From: Candidatus Nitrotoga sp. HW29
GTDB taxonomy: Bacteria; Pseudomonadota; Gammaproteobacteria; Burkholderiales; Gallionellaceae
DNA length: 64,000 nt
Direction of reading: 5' to 3'
Assembly (NCBI RefSeq): GCF_924101635.2
Contig: NZ_CAKMAA020000030.1
Coordinates: forward strand, 23,052 to 87,051
Under the pieces are notes generated by a model. That model was not told the DNA's origin and did no database searches. It worked only from the letters and a program-made list of their open reading frames with translations. Shown here in pieces: positions 27,440 to 41,074 of this stretch. Each line of letters begins with the position of its first letter. Position 1 is the stretch's first letter. Both the position numbers and the translations under genes were made by a program.

Positions 27440-28567
27440 ATGTCACAAACGAACCCTGCCATTCTAGTGCTTGCCGATGGGACGGTGTTTCGTGGTACTG
27501 CCATTGGTGTTTCTGGCATGTGCGTGGGCGAGGTGGTGTTTAATACCTCGATGACCGGCTACCAGGAAATTCTTACTGACCCATCCTACTTTAAACAAAT
27601 TGTCACTATGACTTATCCCCACATCGGTAATGTGGGCGTCAATGTTGAGGACAAAGAATCGCGTCAAGTGTTTGCCAGTGGACTGGTGATCCGTGATTTG
27701 TCTTTGACGGTGAGCAATTGGCGCAGCACTCAATCGCTGTCCGATTACCTCAAAGCCAATAAAATAGTGGCGATTTCCGACATTGATACCCGCAAATTAA
27801 CGCGTATTCTGCGCGAAAAGGGTGCTCAAAATGGCTGCATTACCACCAGTATAGATGAGGGGGCGGCGCTACATGCGGCGCGCGATTTTGTGGGACTAAA
27901 TGGAATGGATTTGGCACAGCATGCCTCTTGTGAAAAGAATTACGATTGGATGCAACGAGAATGGGATTTGAAAGACGGTTATTGCAGTAATGAGCGTTCC
28001 GAATTCCATGTGGTGGCGTATGACTTTGGTACTAAACACAATATTCTGCGCAAGCTGGCCGAACGTGGCTGCAAGACCACAGTTGTGCCCGCTAAAACCA
28101 GTGCCGAAGATGTCTTGGCGCTCAAGCCGGACGGAGTGTTACTGCCAAATGGCCCGGGTGATCCTGAGCCGTGCAATTATGCTATCGCGGCAACGCAGCA
28201 ATTTTTACGTGCGGGTGTGCCATTGTTCGGTATTTGTCTGGGGCATCAGATTCTTAGCTTGGCAGTGGGGGCTAAGACGGTGAAAATGAAACTTGGTCAT
28301 CGAGGTGCAAATCATCCGGTTCAGGATCTGCAGAGTAAACAGGTGATGATTACCAGCCAAAATCATGGTTTTGCAGTAGATGCGACGACCTTGCCGGCGA
28401 ATGCGCGTGTGACGCATGTATCACTGTTTGATGGCACACTACAGGGCTTTGAGTTGATCGATAAACCTGCGTTCTGTTTCCAGGGTCACCCTGAAGCCAG
28501 CCCCGGCCCACATGATGTGGATTATTTGTTTGATCGCTTTGTGGCGCTGATGCGCAAGAGTTCCTGA
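27440..28567 (+). CDS. carA: Carbamoyl-phosphate synthase small (glutaminase) subunit
   Basis: Hydrolyses glutamine and channels ammonia to CarB for carbamoyl phosphate used in pyrimidine and arginine synthesis. The 375-residue length is typical. The N-terminal CarA domain shows [20 protein letters not shown]. The class I glutamine amidotransferase domain carries the catalytic LFGICLGHQ (Cys266), with the catalytic His-Glu in [13 protein letters not shown]. carB starts one base after the stop. A long leader with a terminator-like hairpin suggests transcriptional regulation. Confidence 0.97.
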   Translation: MSQTNPAILVLADGTVFRGTAIGVSGMCVGEVVFNTSMTGYQEILTDPSYFKQIVTMTYPHIGNVGVNVEDKESRQVFASGLVIRDLSLTVSNWRSTQSLSDYLKANKIVAISDIDTRKLTRILREKGAQNGCITTSIDEGAALHAARDFVGLNGMDLAQHASCEKNYDWMQREWDLKDGYCSNERSEFHVVAYDFGTKHNILRKLAERGCKTTVVPAKTSAEDVLALKPDGVLLPNGPGDPEPCNYAIAATQQFLRAGVPLFGICLGHQILSLAVGAKTVKMKLGHRGANHPVQDLQSKQVMITSQNHGFAVDATTLPANARVTHVSLFDGTLQGFELIDKPAFCFQGHPEASPGPHDVDYLFDRFVALMRKSS

Positions 28568-28568
28568 T

Positions 28569-31790
<3,222 letters not shown>

Positions 31791-31813
31791 GAACATAAGA
31801 GGAACAATCCAGT

Positions 31814-32290
31814 ATGAGCAAGATTCCATTAACTGTGGTAGGTGCTGAACTGTTGCGTAATGAACTGCATCATTTGAAAACGGTTGATCGTCCGTGGGTG
31901 ATAAATGCCATTTCCGAAGCGCGCGCGCAAGGCGACTTGTCGGAGAATGCCGAGTATGAGGCGGCTAAAGAGCGTCAAAGTTTTGTTGAGGGACGCATCA
32001 TAGAGTTGGGAAGCAAGCTGGGAAATGCTCAAGTTATAGATCCAAAAACTATTAACGCGGACGGCCGTTGTGTGTTTGGCGCGACCGTGAGACTGGAAGA
32101 TCTCGCAAACGGCGATGTGGTGACTTATCAGATTGTCGGAGATGATGAAGCTGACATCAGACAGGGCAAGATTTCCATCAGCTCTCCAATTGCACGGGCA
32201 TTGATTGGTAAATACAGTGGAGATGTTGCCGAAGTGCAAGCTCCGGGTGGTATTCGCGAATATGAGATCGTGAATGTGCAATATATTTAA
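31814..32290 (+). CDS. greA: Transcript cleavage factor GreA
   Basis: Stimulates RNA cleavage by backtracked RNA polymerase. The 158-residue protein has an N-terminal coiled coil (about 10-75) ending in the tip acidic residues within ARAQGDLSENAEYEAAKERQ, and a C-terminal FKBP-like domain (VGDDEADIRQGKISISSPIA). AGAGGA upstream supports the ATG. It probably belongs to the carAB transcript. Confidence 0.96.
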   Translation: MSKIPLTVVGAELLRNELHHLKTVDRPWVINAISEARAQGDLSENAEYEAAKERQSFVEGRIIELGSKLGNAQVIDPKTINADGRCVFGATVRLEDLANGDVVTYQIVGDDEADIRQGKISISSPIARALIGKYSGDVAEVQAPGGIREYEIVNVQYI

Positions 32291-32436
32291 GCTTTTCAAG
32301 CAGCTTTGGAAGGTATAAAGGTGAACGCAGGTCAGTCCTTTCGTTATCAGCCACTTTCAGCATCTGGGAAAATGCGGTATGGTTAGCCTTGCTAACCTCT
32401 ATGCAAGAGGCGCAGGATATACGCAGGACTGGAAGT

Positions 32437-32778
32437 TTAGCGGCTACCCAACTGTTTTTTGTTGAGTCGTTTGCCTTTGTGCTTTGCAGGTTTCTTCTCG
32501 GGTACATCTTCTTGTGGCTGATATATCACCAGGATTTTGCCAATATGTTGCACTGCTGCTGCGTTTAATTGTGTGCAAATTTGCTCCAAGATAACTGCTC
32601 GTGTTTCCCGATTCTCATTCATAACTCTGATTTTGATTAATTCATGACTTTTCAAGGCGCAGGAGATTTCTCCCAGTACGGTGGGGGTTAATCCTGCTGA
32701 ACCAATCATGACGGTGGGTTTAAGCGGATGAGCGCGTGCTTTGAGGTTTTGGCGTTGTATTACAGTAAGTGCTAGCAA
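32437..32778 (-). CDS. yhbY: YhbY-type CRM-domain RNA-binding protein
   Basis: A 113-residue protein with a CRM (YhbY) domain; E. coli YhbY associates with pre-50S ribosomal particles. The signature LKARAHPLKPTVMIGSAGLT, the IKIRVMNENRE segment and IGKILVIYQPQE are clear. A lysine-rich tail (KKPAKHKGKRLNKKQ) extends beyond the core. It is divergent from rlmE across 35 bp, an arrangement common in this group. The 146-bp gap to greA holds no gene. Confidence 0.92.
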   Translation of the reverse strand: MLALTVIQRQNLKARAHPLKPTVMIGSAGLTPTVLGEISCALKSHELIKIRVMNENRETRAVILEQICTQLNAAAVQHIGKILVIYQPQEDVPEKKPAKHKGKRLNKKQLGSR

Positions 32779-32813
32779 TTTATGGGCTCCTGATAAGACT
32801 GATATTTTAAACG

Positions 32814-33458
32814 ATGAAGCGATCCAAAAGTAGTAAACAATGGATGCATGAGCATGTTAATGATTCATATGTGCAGCGTGCGCAGAAGGAAGGTTATCGT
32901 TCGCGTGCGGCGTATAAGTTATTAGAAATTGATGAGCGTGACCGTCTACTCAAACGGGGTATGGTGGTGGTTGACTTGGGTGCGGCCCCTGGCGGTTGGT
33001 CGCAAGTTGCTGCCATCAAGGTGGCTGAAGGTGGCAAAGTAATTGCAGTCGACCTGTTGCCATTGTACCCGATACATGGTGTGGAATTTATTCAAGGTGA
33101 TTTCCGCGACGACAGTGTGATGGCGCAAATTGAGAGCAAACTGGGTGGCAAGAAAATTGGACTTGTAATTTCAGATATGTCCCCCAATATTAGTGGCATT
33201 AACATGAGCGATCAGGCACGTGCTATGCATTTGGCGGAACTGGCATTGGACTTTTCATTACGTCATCTGCAGCCAAGTGGCGCATTTCTAGTGAAAGTGT
33301 TTCAAGGTATAGGTTTTGAGGACTATATTAAATTGATGCGTAATTATTTTGCTCGAGTGGTGACGCGTAAACCAGATTCTTCACGCGGTCGAAGTAATGA
33401 ATTGTATCTTTTGGGAACTTCAAAAATTGAGAACGCATTTGTAAATTCAACTTTCTAA
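32814..33458 (+). CDS. rlmE: 23S rRNA (uridine-2'-O)-methyltransferase RlmE (FtsJ)
   Basis: Methylates U2552 of 23S rRNA late in 50S assembly. The 214-residue protein has the SAM-binding motif [17 protein letters not shown] (about 44-60) and the K-D-K-E catalytic tetrad typical of FtsJ: Lys near the N-terminus (SRAAYKL), Asp in ISDMSPN, Lys in FLVKVFQG and Glu in RSNELY. It stands upstream of ftsH, separated by 183 bp. Confidence 0.96.
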   Translation: MKRSKSSKQWMHEHVNDSYVQRAQKEGYRSRAAYKLLEIDERDRLLKRGMVVVDLGAAPGGWSQVAAIKVAEGGKVIAVDLLPLYPIHGVEFIQGDFRDDSVMAQIESKLGGKKIGLVISDMSPNISGINMSDQARAMHLAELALDFSLRHLQPSGAFLVKVFQGIGFEDYIKLMRNYFARVVTRKPDSSRGRSNELYLLGTSKIENAFVNSTF

Positions 33459-33641
33459 AGTTTAGGCAAGATTCGAATTAAGTTTAATAGGCAGTATATA
33501 TTTAACCTGTAGGCGGTAGAATTTGTAGATTAACGTAGTATTGCAATATTGTTGGATTTATAGTGGTGCCCTTGAGTAATCGGGCCAGACGTAGTCTAAT
33601 GGACGCATGGTAGCGACTGTGCGCTGGTTTAAGGAGTAACT

Positions 33642-35549
33642 TTGAACAATTTGTTTAAGAGTATCGGAATTTGGATGGTTGTGGCGTTGGTGCTGATGAC
33701 CGTATTCAATCAATTCAACACGCGCCAGCAGCAGACCTCGCAGACGCAGATGGATTACTCGCGCTTTCTGGAAGAAGTCAGGCTGGGGAGCATTACCAAG
33801 GTAACCATCGAAGGGCGTATGCTTAAGGCTGTTACTAACGATGGTAAGCGTATCAGCAGCTATGCGCCACAAGATTTGTGGCTAGTATCTGATTTAATCA
33901 AGAACGGTGTGACGATTGAGGCCAAGCCGGAGGAAGAGCAATCTTTTCTGATGAGCGTTTTTGTTTCGTGGTTTCCGATGTTGCTGCTCATTGGCGTGTG
34001 GGTCTTCTTTATGCGCCAGATGCAAGGTGGTGGTAAAGGGGGAGGGCTTTTCTCTTTTGGTAAGAGCAAGGCGCGTATGCTGGACGAGACTAAGGAGCGT
34101 GTTACCTTTGTCGATGTGGCAGGTTGCGATGAGGCGAAGGAAGAAGTATCCGAGGTTGTCGATTTTCTACGTGATCCGACCAAATTTCAAAATTTGGGCG
34201 GCCGCATTCCGCGCGGAGTGCTGTTGTTGGGTAGTCCCGGTACCGGTAAAACGCTGCTGGCAAAAGCCATTGCGGGTGAAGCTAATGTGCCGTTCTTCTC
34301 AATTTCTGGTTCTGATTTTGTAGAAATGTTTGTCGGTGTGGGCGCGGCGCGTGTGCGCGATATGTTCGAACAGGCTAAGAAACAGTCGCCGTGTATTGTG
34401 TTTATTGATGAAATTGATGCAGTTGGTCGCCAACGTGGTGCAGGCTTGGGCGGCGGTAATGATGAGCGTGAACAAACCTTGAATGCGTTGCTAGTGGAAA
34501 TGGATGGTTTTGAAGGAGCCAGTGGCGTGATTGTGATCGCTGCAACCAATCGCCCAGATGTCCTGGACGCAGCACTGTTGCGTCCAGGACGTTTTGATCG
34601 TCAAGTGGTGGTGCCGTTGCCGGATATTCGTGGCCGTGAGCAGATTTTGATGGTGCATATGCGCAAAGTACCTTGTGCGCCTGATGTAAAAGCCGATATT
34701 TTAGCGCGCGGTACGCCTGGTATGTCTGGTGCTGATTTGGCGAATCTGGTAAACGAGGCGGCGCTGTTTGCCGCACGACGCAGCAAGCGATTCGTTGAGA
34801 TGGACGATTTCGAGGCAGCCAAGGATAAGATCATGATGGGTGCGGAACGCCGCTCGGTTGTTATGCCAGAGGAAGAGCGTCGTAATACTGCTTACCATGA
34901 ATCTGGTCACGCGGTTGTGGCTAAGTTGCTACCAAAAACTGATCCGGTTCACAAGGTCACTATCATTCCGCGTGGGCGTGCGCTGGGGTTGACCATGCAG
35001 TTGCCAGCGGAAGATCGTTTTAGTATGGACAAGAATCGCATTCTTGATACGCTTGCGGTATTGTTTGGTGGTCGTATTGCGGAAGAGATTTTTATGCACC
35101 AAATGACTACCGGTGCTTCCAATGACTTTGAGCGCGCCACTGAAATGGCACGTCGCATGGTAACGCAATGGGGTATGTCGGAAGCTTTGGGGACGATGGT
35201 GTATGGCGAAAATGAAGGCGAGGTATTTCTTGGGCGCTCTGTGACTACCCATAAGAATGTTTCAGAAGCGACCATGCAGAAAGTGGATGAGGAAATTCGC
35301 CGTATCATAGACCAGCAGTACGCATTGGCTCGGGGATTGATTGAGGCTAATCGGGATAAAGTTGAAGCAATGGCGAAAGCACTGCTTGAGTTTGAAACTT
35401 TGGATGCCGACCAGCTTGACGATATTATGGCTGGCAAACCACCACGTCCTCCCAGGGTCATCCCGTCCAGCAAAGATCCCCAGCCGCCCCAGGATGCAGC
35501 GCCAACAGCATCAGGAACGCCATCTGCTCAACCAGCGCCGGGAGCTTAA
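33642..35549 (+). CDS. ftsH: ATP-dependent zinc metalloprotease FtsH
   Basis: A membrane-anchored AAA+ protease that degrades misassembled membrane proteins and short-lived regulators. The 635-residue protein starts with a TTG preceded by AAGGAG. It has two N-terminal membrane segments (about 7-23 and 104-125), an AAA domain with Walker A GSPGTGKT (197-204), Walker [11 protein letters not shown] and [23 protein letters not shown], and the protease zinc motif HESGH (419-423). The C-terminus is Pro/Ala-rich (about 605-635) and probably disordered. Upstream of folP and glmM, as in most proteobacteria. Confidence 0.97.
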   Translation: MNNLFKSIGIWMVVALVLMTVFNQFNTRQQQTSQTQMDYSRFLEEVRLGSITKVTIEGRMLKAVTNDGKRISSYAPQDLWLVSDLIKNGVTIEAKPEEEQSFLMSVFVSWFPMLLLIGVWVFFMRQMQGGGKGGGLFSFGKSKARMLDETKERVTFVDVAGCDEAKEEVSEVVDFLRDPTKFQNLGGRIPRGVLLLGSPGTGKTLLAKAIAGEANVPFFSISGSDFVEMFVGVGAARVRDMFEQAKKQSPCIVFIDEIDAVGRQRGAGLGGGNDEREQTLNALLVEMDGFEGASGVIVIAATNRPDVLDAALLRPGRFDRQVVVPLPDIRGREQILMVHMRKVPCAPDVKADILARGTPGMSGADLANLVNEAALFAARRSKRFVEMDDFEAAKDKIMMGAERRSVVMPEEERRNTAYHESGHAVVAKLLPKTDPVHKVTIIPRGRALGLTMQLPAEDRFSMDKNRILDTLAVLFGGRIAEEIFMHQMTTGASNDFERATEMARRMVTQWGMSEALGTMVYGENEGEVFLGRSVTTHKNVSEATMQKVDEEIRRIIDQQYALARGLIEANRDKVEAMAKALLEFETLDADQLDDIMAGKPPRPPRVIPSSKDPQPPQDAAPTASGTPSAQPAPGA

Positions 35550-35644
35550 AACCGAGAAGGATGATTTAAGGAAAGGGGGCGGTGCATGTTTCCGTGCTTA
35601 TAGATGCTCCCGCTTCCTTTTTATATTTTACTTTCACCTATCAC

Positions 35645-36472
35645 ATGCTTTTCCATTGTGGCTCATTCAGACTGGATCTGTCCCGCACTTTGGTTATGGG
35701 CATCGTCAATATCACTCCCGACTCATTTTATGATGGCGGACGTCATTCGCAACGTGATGCAGCGCTATTTTATGCGCATCAAATGATTCAAGAAGGTGCT
35801 GATCTGCTCGACATAGGCGGTGAATCTACGCGTCCAGACGCGTTGTCAATCAGCGCGCAGGAAGAGTTAGATCGCATTATGCCGGTGATTGAAGGCTTGC
35901 ACGGTGCCCCGATACCGCTTTCAGTGGATACCTATAAACCAGAAGTGATGCGCTCGGCATTGGCAGCAGGCGTGAGTATGATTAATGATATTAGCGCACT
36001 GCAACAACCGGATGCGTTGGCTGCCGTGGTTGCAAGTGATGCAGCGGTGTGTCTGATGCATAAACAAGGCCCGCCTCAGACTGTTCAGCAGCCGCACTAT
36101 CAGGATGTAGTGGCAGAGGTGCTCGAATTCCTGCGTTCACGTATCGTATCCGTGCAAAAGGCGGGTATCGCGCGGGAACGTATCATGGTCGATCCGGGCT
36201 TTGGTTTTGACAAAAAATTGGCACATAATCTCGCTCTTCTAAGGCATCTGGATAAATTTATGGTACTGGGTGTACCACTGTTAGTGGGGTTATCGCGTAA
36301 ATCCATGCTGGGGACAATTACTGGCCAAGATGTAGAACACCGAGTACATGCCAGTGTGGCGGCAGCGTTGCTGGCAGCGATGCGGGGAGCATGTATGGTG
36401 CGCGTACATGATGTACGTGCCACAGTAGATGCTTTGAAAATTTTGAATGCTGTGAAGGGGATCGACTTGTGA
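35645..36472 (+). CDS. folP: Dihydropteroate synthase
   Basis: Condenses p-aminobenzoate with dihydropterin pyrophosphate in folate synthesis; the target of sulfonamides. The ATG at 35645 gives 275 residues with [16 protein letters not shown] at about residues 17-32, as in characterised enzymes; an in-frame ATG at 35582 would add 21 residues that do not fit. [28 protein letters not shown] and [18 protein letters not shown] are all present. No clear ribosome binding site is seen before 35645. The stop overlaps the glmM GTG start as GTGA. Confidence 0.95.
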   Translation: MLFHCGSFRLDLSRTLVMGIVNITPDSFYDGGRHSQRDAALFYAHQMIQEGADLLDIGGESTRPDALSISAQEELDRIMPVIEGLHGAPIPLSVDTYKPEVMRSALAAGVSMINDISALQQPDALAAVVASDAAVCLMHKQGPPQTVQQPHYQDVVAEVLEFLRSRIVSVQKAGIARERIMVDPGFGFDKKLAHNLALLRHLDKFMVLGVPLLVGLSRKSMLGTITGQDVEHRVHASVAAALLAAMRGACMVRVHDVRATVDALKILNAVKGIDL

Positions 36473-37833
36473 GCAAAAAATTTTTTGGTACGGATGGTGT
36501 GCGCGGACGGGTGGGTGAATATCCTATTACGCCGGAATTTGTAATGCACTTGGGCTATTCCGCAGGCAAAGTGCTGGCTTCCGCAGATTGGCATTTATCA
36601 CAGGGTGAAAATCCCGGGGTACTGATTGGCAAGGACACGCGTATTTCTGGCTATTTGCTTGAATCGGCTTTGCAGGCGGGTTTGATTGCCGCCGGTGTAG
36701 ACGTTTATTTGGCCGGCCCAGTGCCAACGCCTGCAGTGGCTTATCTAACTCGTGCATTACGTTTGCAGGCGGGCATCGTGATTTCCGCTTCACATAATTT
36801 GTTTGAGGATAATGGCATTAAATTTTTTTCCAGCCAAGGCAGCAAACTAGCAGATGAAATGGAATACGCCATTGAAGCGAGGCTGGAAACATCAATAGAA
36901 ACCATGCCTTCGGCTAAGCTGGGCAAAGCCAAACGCTTATCAGATGCGGCGGGCCGTTATATTGAATTTTGCAAGAGTAGCTTTCCTTACGATTTAGATC
37001 TGCGCGGCCTGAAATTGGTGGTGGATTGCGCGCACGGTGCTTGCTATCAGATTGCCCGACATGTTTTCCACGAGCTGGGTGCGGATGTTGTAGCTATCGG
37101 TGTGCAACCGGATGGTAAAAATATCAACGCTGGTTATGGCGCGACTGCCCCGGCCAATTTACAGCAAGCCGTTAAAGACCATCACGCTGATCTGGGTATT
37201 GCCCTTGATGGTGATGGTGACCGCCTGATAATGGTGGACGCGGATGGATGCTTATATGATGGCGATCAGCTACTCTATATTATTGCCAAGCACCGTCATG
37301 TGCAGGGTACGCTCAAGGGGGGGGTAGTGGGAACCTTAATGACCAATCTGGCTTTCGAGCATGCCATGCAGCGTATGCATGTACCCTTTGCGCGTGCCAA
37401 AGTGGGTGATCGTCATGTAATGGAAACGATGTTGCAACAAGGCTGGCAACTGGGTGGAGAAAATTCCGGTCATATTATCTGTCTTGATCGGCACACAACG
37501 GGTGATGGCATCATCTCTGCCTTGCAAGTGTTGCATGCACTTTGTATAAATCAGCAGACTTTGGCTCAAGCTATTTCAGATTTGACACTATATCCACAAA
37601 TATTACTGAATGTGCGTGTTGCCAGAGGGGTGGATTGCTCTACGCATGCCAATGTACGTGAAGTAGTGATGGCTGCCGAAACGGCACTCGATGGTTGTGG
37701 CAGAGTATTGTTAAGGCCTTCCGGAACCGAACCGTTGTTGCGTGTGATGGTGGAAGGAGAGGATGGTGAAAAAGTTCGGCACTGGGCGGAAACCATTGCA
37801 CAAGCTGTTAGAGAAGCGGCGCAGATAAATTGA
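36469..37833 (+). CDS. glmM: Phosphoglucosamine mutase
   Basis: Interconverts glucosamine-6- and -1-phosphate for UDP-GlcNAc and thus peptidoglycan synthesis. The 454-residue protein starts with GTG overlapping folP. The active phosphoserine is Ser108 in VISASHN (104-110). The usual Pro after SASHN is Leu here ([15 protein letters not shown]), a minor deviation. The metal loop DGDGDR, the sugar-binding GGENSGHI and the phosphate-binding [16 protein letters not shown] follow in order. It is the last gene of the ftsH–folP–glmM run. Confidence 0.96.
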   Translation: MSKKFFGTDGVRGRVGEYPITPEFVMHLGYSAGKVLASADWHLSQGENPGVLIGKDTRISGYLLESALQAGLIAAGVDVYLAGPVPTPAVAYLTRALRLQAGIVISASHNLFEDNGIKFFSSQGSKLADEMEYAIEARLETSIETMPSAKLGKAKRLSDAAGRYIEFCKSSFPYDLDLRGLKLVVDCAHGACYQIARHVFHELGADVVAIGVQPDGKNINAGYGATAPANLQQAVKDHHADLGIALDGDGDRLIMVDADGCLYDGDQLLYIIAKHRHVQGTLKGGVVGTLMTNLAFEHAMQRMHVPFARAKVGDRHVMETMLQQGWQLGGENSGHIICLDRHTTGDGIISALQVLHALCINQQTLAQAISDLTLYPQILLNVRVARGVDCSTHANVREVVMAAETALDGCGRVLLRPSGTEPLLRVMVEGEDGEKVRHWAETIAQAVREAAQIN

Positions 37834-38050
37834 TAGGGGAACCTGTTAGATTTTGAATTTTTTGATTTTAACGCGTTTACATCATATTTGATCCGTTACG
37901 CCGGATTGACGTTCTTCCCCAGCGGGGCATGGGCTTGTTGTCAAGAGTCATTACCCCTGGTTTCAGCATACAAATTATTTCTTGCCTGATGGTATTGGAT
38001 CCAATGGTATCTCAGTAGCGATGTAGTTAATCGGATGTGTTACCGTTAGA

Positions 38051-38896
38051 TTAGCTGTCTGGTTGCAGTGGTTGCTTTGCGCTTGCATCGGGTATATTTT
38101 TTTGGATATGATTTTCATTGTTGATGGTAAGCGTTTTGTCTTCACTATGATGAGATGGCGTTAACTTGAAATTTCGCGACAGCGTTTGCGCTTTCAGTAC
38201 TTCAGCTGCACTCATGAGATTTGCTACATTATCGCGCCCAGAAATGCCGGGTTCGTAGCCTTGTGCGGATGCGAGGTTATACCAGACGTAAGCTTGTGTC
38301 AGGTCACGTTGGATACCTTCGCCAGTTTTGTAAAATGTTCCAAGCTGATATTGGGCTTCAGGATAGCCATTGTGAGCTGCTTTCTCAATCCATTGAGCAG
38401 CAGCGGTGAAATCCTGCAATACGCCTCGGCCACTTCTGTAAAGTAGACCCAGATTGAATTCTGCCCCTGCATGTCCCTGCTTGGCGGCTAAATTAAACCA
38501 CTTCAGTGCTTCTTTGTAATTTATGGGGAATTCGCCTCCTGGCATGTACATGAGCCCCGCAGCGTATTGATCATCGGCTTTACCCCGTTGGGCTTTTTCG
38601 AGGATAAGTGTTCTGCTTGGCTTTATTTCATGGGCGATGTGTGGAGAGACGATGGTAAGATCAGGTTTGGATAGCAGGTAAATCGTGATAAAAAAACCTA
38701 CGCAGCCAAGTAAACCCAAGATAGCTGCGACAGAAAGCTTGAAGAGCCCACTGAATTTAAAGAATCGATGCTTACAGTCACGACACCGGTATGGTGCGTA
38801 AAGTAAGTGGTTCATGTGGTCTTCGTTTTTTTTCCACGAAGAATGGCGTACGTTCATACTTTCGCAACGCGCGCATATCATTTTGTCAACGTCCAA
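38051..38896 (-). CDS. Membrane protein with zinc-ribbon N-terminus and Sel1-like repeats
   Basis: A 281-residue protein. The N-terminus has two CxxC pairs (Cys8/Cys11 and Cys38/Cys41) spaced like a zinc ribbon. A single membrane helix at about 52-76 follows, then Sel1-like tetratricopeptide repeats at about 108-218 (DQYAAGLMYMPG, AEFNLGLLYRSGRG, AQYQLGTFYKTGEG), normally protein-interaction scaffolds. The C-terminal 60 residues look disordered. The orientation would place the ribbon in the cytoplasm and the repeats in the periplasm. The start is uncertain: a TTG at 38896 or the ATG at 38881 just before the first CxxC. A stand-alone gene; partner unknown. Confidence 0.7.
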   Translation of the reverse strand: MDVDKMICARCESMNVRHSSWKKNEDHMNHLLYAPYRCRDCKHRFFKFSGLFKLSVAAILGLLGCVGFFITIYLLSKPDLTIVSPHIAHEIKPSRTLILEKAQRGKADDQYAAGLMYMPGGEFPINYKEALKWFNLAAKQGHAGAEFNLGLLYRSGRGVLQDFTAAAQWIEKAAHNGYPEAQYQLGTFYKTGEGIQRDLTQAYVWYNLASAQGYEPGISGRDNVANLMSAAEVLKAQTLSRNFKLTPSHHSEDKTLTINNENHIQKNIPDASAKQPLQPDS

Positions 38897-39143
38897 TGGG
38901 CGTAAAGTTTACCGACACTAAAACAATAATCCGGTTTAAGGATAAATATTGAAGTTGCGGAACGCACTATGAAGAACACCATGTGAGAATGTTGAACATT
39001 TTACACTAAATTTTCATTTTCAATGATCGCTCCCGGCGGCAACCAACAGGTTGCGCTATTTAGTTGTTCCTACGTTTTTTGTAAAAATCTTTCGGATGAT
39101 ATTAACGGTTGCAGTTGGGGCTTGAATCCGCCTATAGTTGTCT

Positions 39144-39608
39144 ATGACATACGAAAATAAATTTACCTTCCTTACTCATCATGTTGAAATTCTGTGCTCC
39201 AGCTATTTCCACTGGACTGGAAAATCTTTTTTTGATGAAGGCGTTATCCATGCAAATGCTGTAGAGGCACTTTTTGTGGCTCCCTTCGCGATTCTCTCCC
39301 ACGGTATTGAGGTAGACCCAATATTCAATTACGGTAATCAACGAGCGCTGGATATATTTGAAATGAGCTGGGAAGAGTTTATCGCTCTGCCATCACGCTT
39401 ATCGGCTGAAACAGTAAATCAAGAAGAGCGGGTTAAGTTGCTGGATGCAGTTAGCAGATATGGATATATCAATAATTATTCTGGTATCCGGATCTCGAAG
39501 TCCGGTCGGCGTTTCATGATCCGTGACGCTACGGTATGGAATTTGATGACACCAGAGGGGCAATTTTATGGCCAAGCAGCACTCATTAGAGATTGGGAGG
39601 ATCTTTAA
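39144..39608 (+). CDS. MEKHLA-domain protein (PAS-like)
   Basis: A 154-residue soluble protein matching the MEKHLA domain, a PAS-related domain found alone in many bacteria. The signature VDPIFNYGNQRALDIFEMSW (about 55-74) and the C-terminal GRRFMIRDATVWNLMTPEG with GQAAL are typical. The ATG at 39144 is used; a TTG two codons upstream is possible. Bacterial single-domain MEKHLA proteins have no established function; a ligand- or redox-sensing role is inferred from the fold. It stands between the Sel1 gene (divergent) and a small winged-helix-like gene. Confidence 0.75.
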   Translation: MTYENKFTFLTHHVEILCSSYFHWTGKSFFDEGVIHANAVEALFVAPFAILSHGIEVDPIFNYGNQRALDIFEMSWEEFIALPSRLSAETVNQEERVKLLDAVSRYGYINNYSGIRISKSGRRFMIRDATVWNLMTPEGQFYGQAALIRDWEDL

Positions 39609-39767
39609 TTTTTGCGATACGTCGTTAAAAATACTTTACAGGCTTCTTCAACATTAACAAAAAATATTTCTTAACTTCAAACCCGCTAGACCGATAACAA
39701 GTTCATGGATTTCGAACTTGAATCCACTTAATTAAATTTTAGACAATTTAAGGTGTGAGGATTGGAT

Positions 39768-40136
39768 ATGGATAGCAAAATTATATTTATTAAAACGAGT
39801 AAGGGTGAAGACGAAAGTAACAGGTTAACAAATTATCTATCCAGTGAGATTAAACGTGCTTTTTATTTAATTGATAACAAATCCACTGTGAAAGAATTGA
39901 TGAAGCGGGCTGCGCCCAGTTTGCGTGTATCGCTTGAATATATGTTACAAGAATTAATAAATGGAGGCTTTATTCAAGATAAAGACAAGGTGAATTGCGT
40001 TACTAATATTGCGATTCCACGGGATAGAAGAGTCAACAGCGCTACCAAGGCTTATGCGGGCCGAGATCGACGGAGTGCGAGACCGTTGCGAGTGACTGAG
40101 CGCCAAATAAGCTCACACAAAATACGATCTATTTAA
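39768..40136 (+). CDS. Small protein with winged-helix-like N-terminus, unrecognised family
   Basis: A 122-residue protein. Residues about 1-75 (KTSKGEDESNRLTN, AFYLIDNKSTVKELMKRA, LRVSLEYMLQELINGGFI) have the helix-helix-wing spacing of a winged-helix domain, similar to N-terminal domains seen in betaproteobacterial proteins of the form KT-x-KG...ILIDG-x-S-T-V-x-E-L. Residues 76-122 are strongly basic (RDRRVNSATKAYAGRDRR) and probably disordered, possibly binding nucleic acid. The ATG at 39768 is preceded by GTGAGGA; a TTG two codons upstream is also in frame. I do not recognise a specific function. Confidence 0.55.
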   Translation: MDSKIIFIKTSKGEDESNRLTNYLSSEIKRAFYLIDNKSTVKELMKRAAPSLRVSLEYMLQELINGGFIQDKDKVNCVTNIAIPRDRRVNSATKAYAGRDRRSARPLRVTERQISSHKIRSI

Positions 40137-40414
40137 TTAATGGCGCATCATCATTATGAATGCTTGTTTGATCAAAATTTGATATTTGCAAAGCGATGAA
40201 ATTCTTGTATTGAAAAATCCAGTGATGGCATTTGTAGTAAGGAAGGGTATTTGTTTGATAGTCAGCTGTGTAGGGTGTTTGTTCGTTCAGGCTGTGCAAG
40301 CCAATTTCAGAAACTAATCAGAAGCAGCCGGTCAAGAATTCTCATCTTAAGCGAACACTGCATGTTTTTTCAATGCTCACGTTGGGCGTATAAGTACAAC
40401 AGAAAGAGGTCAAT

Positions 40415-40981
40415 ATGTATACGCTTATTTCCTTTGGTATCGTTGCCATTGCATTGATTTATGGCATTAGTTTGTATAACAACTTGGTTAATGTCAAAAA
40501 TGCCGTTGCCAAGGCTTGGGCTAATATAGACGTGTTGCTGAAACAGCGCCATGATGAGTTACCCAAGCTGGTTGAAGTGTGCAAACAATACAAGCAATTC
40601 GAGCAATCCACCCTGCAAAAAATTATCGAGGCACGGTCACAGGTGCAGTCTGCAGGAAACCGGCAAGATATCGATGCCCTTGGGCAGGCGGAAGGGATGC
40701 TGCGCGCGGGACTGGGCAGAATTTTTGCCCTTGCAGAAGCTTACCCGGAGCTGAAAGCTAATGTAAATTTTATGCAGCTGCAGAACCGTATCAGCACGCT
40801 TGAGAATGGGATCGCTGATCGCCGTGAATTTTATAACGAAGCAGTGAATATTAATAACGTCCAAATTGAAGTATTTCCCGCCAATATCCTTTCGAAAATG
40901 TTCGGTTTTGGTGAAAAGCCCTTGTTGGTATTTTCCACACAAGAAAAAATAGATGTGAATTTGCAGCAATTGTTTAACTAG
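40415..40981 (+). CDS. lemA: LemA family protein
   Basis: A 188-residue protein anchored by an N-terminal membrane helix (about 2-22) followed by a helical bundle. LemA signatures are VKNAVAKAWANIDVLLKQRHDELPKL and the YNEAVNINN segment near the C-terminus, here split over residues 28-53 and about 141-149. The family is widespread and of unclear molecular function; it is often next to a GIDE-domain or TPM-domain protein. The downstream gene here is exactly such a GIDE-type protein, 94 bp away, so the two likely work together. AAAGAGG precedes the ATG. Confidence 0.9.
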   Translation: MYTLISFGIVAIALIYGISLYNNLVNVKNAVAKAWANIDVLLKQRHDELPKLVEVCKQYKQFEQSTLQKIIEARSQVQSAGNRQDIDALGQAEGMLRAGLGRIFALAEAYPELKANVNFMQLQNRISTLENGIADRREFYNEAVNINNVQIEVFPANILSKMFGFGEKPLLVFSTQEKIDVNLQQLFN

Positions 40982-41074
40982 CAGTTGCGGCAAATATGCC
41001 TGATCTGTTAATCAATCATCCACGCCTATTTTCGCTTACCTCTGGCGGGTAAGATCTGTGCGACTTGTTGTGCA

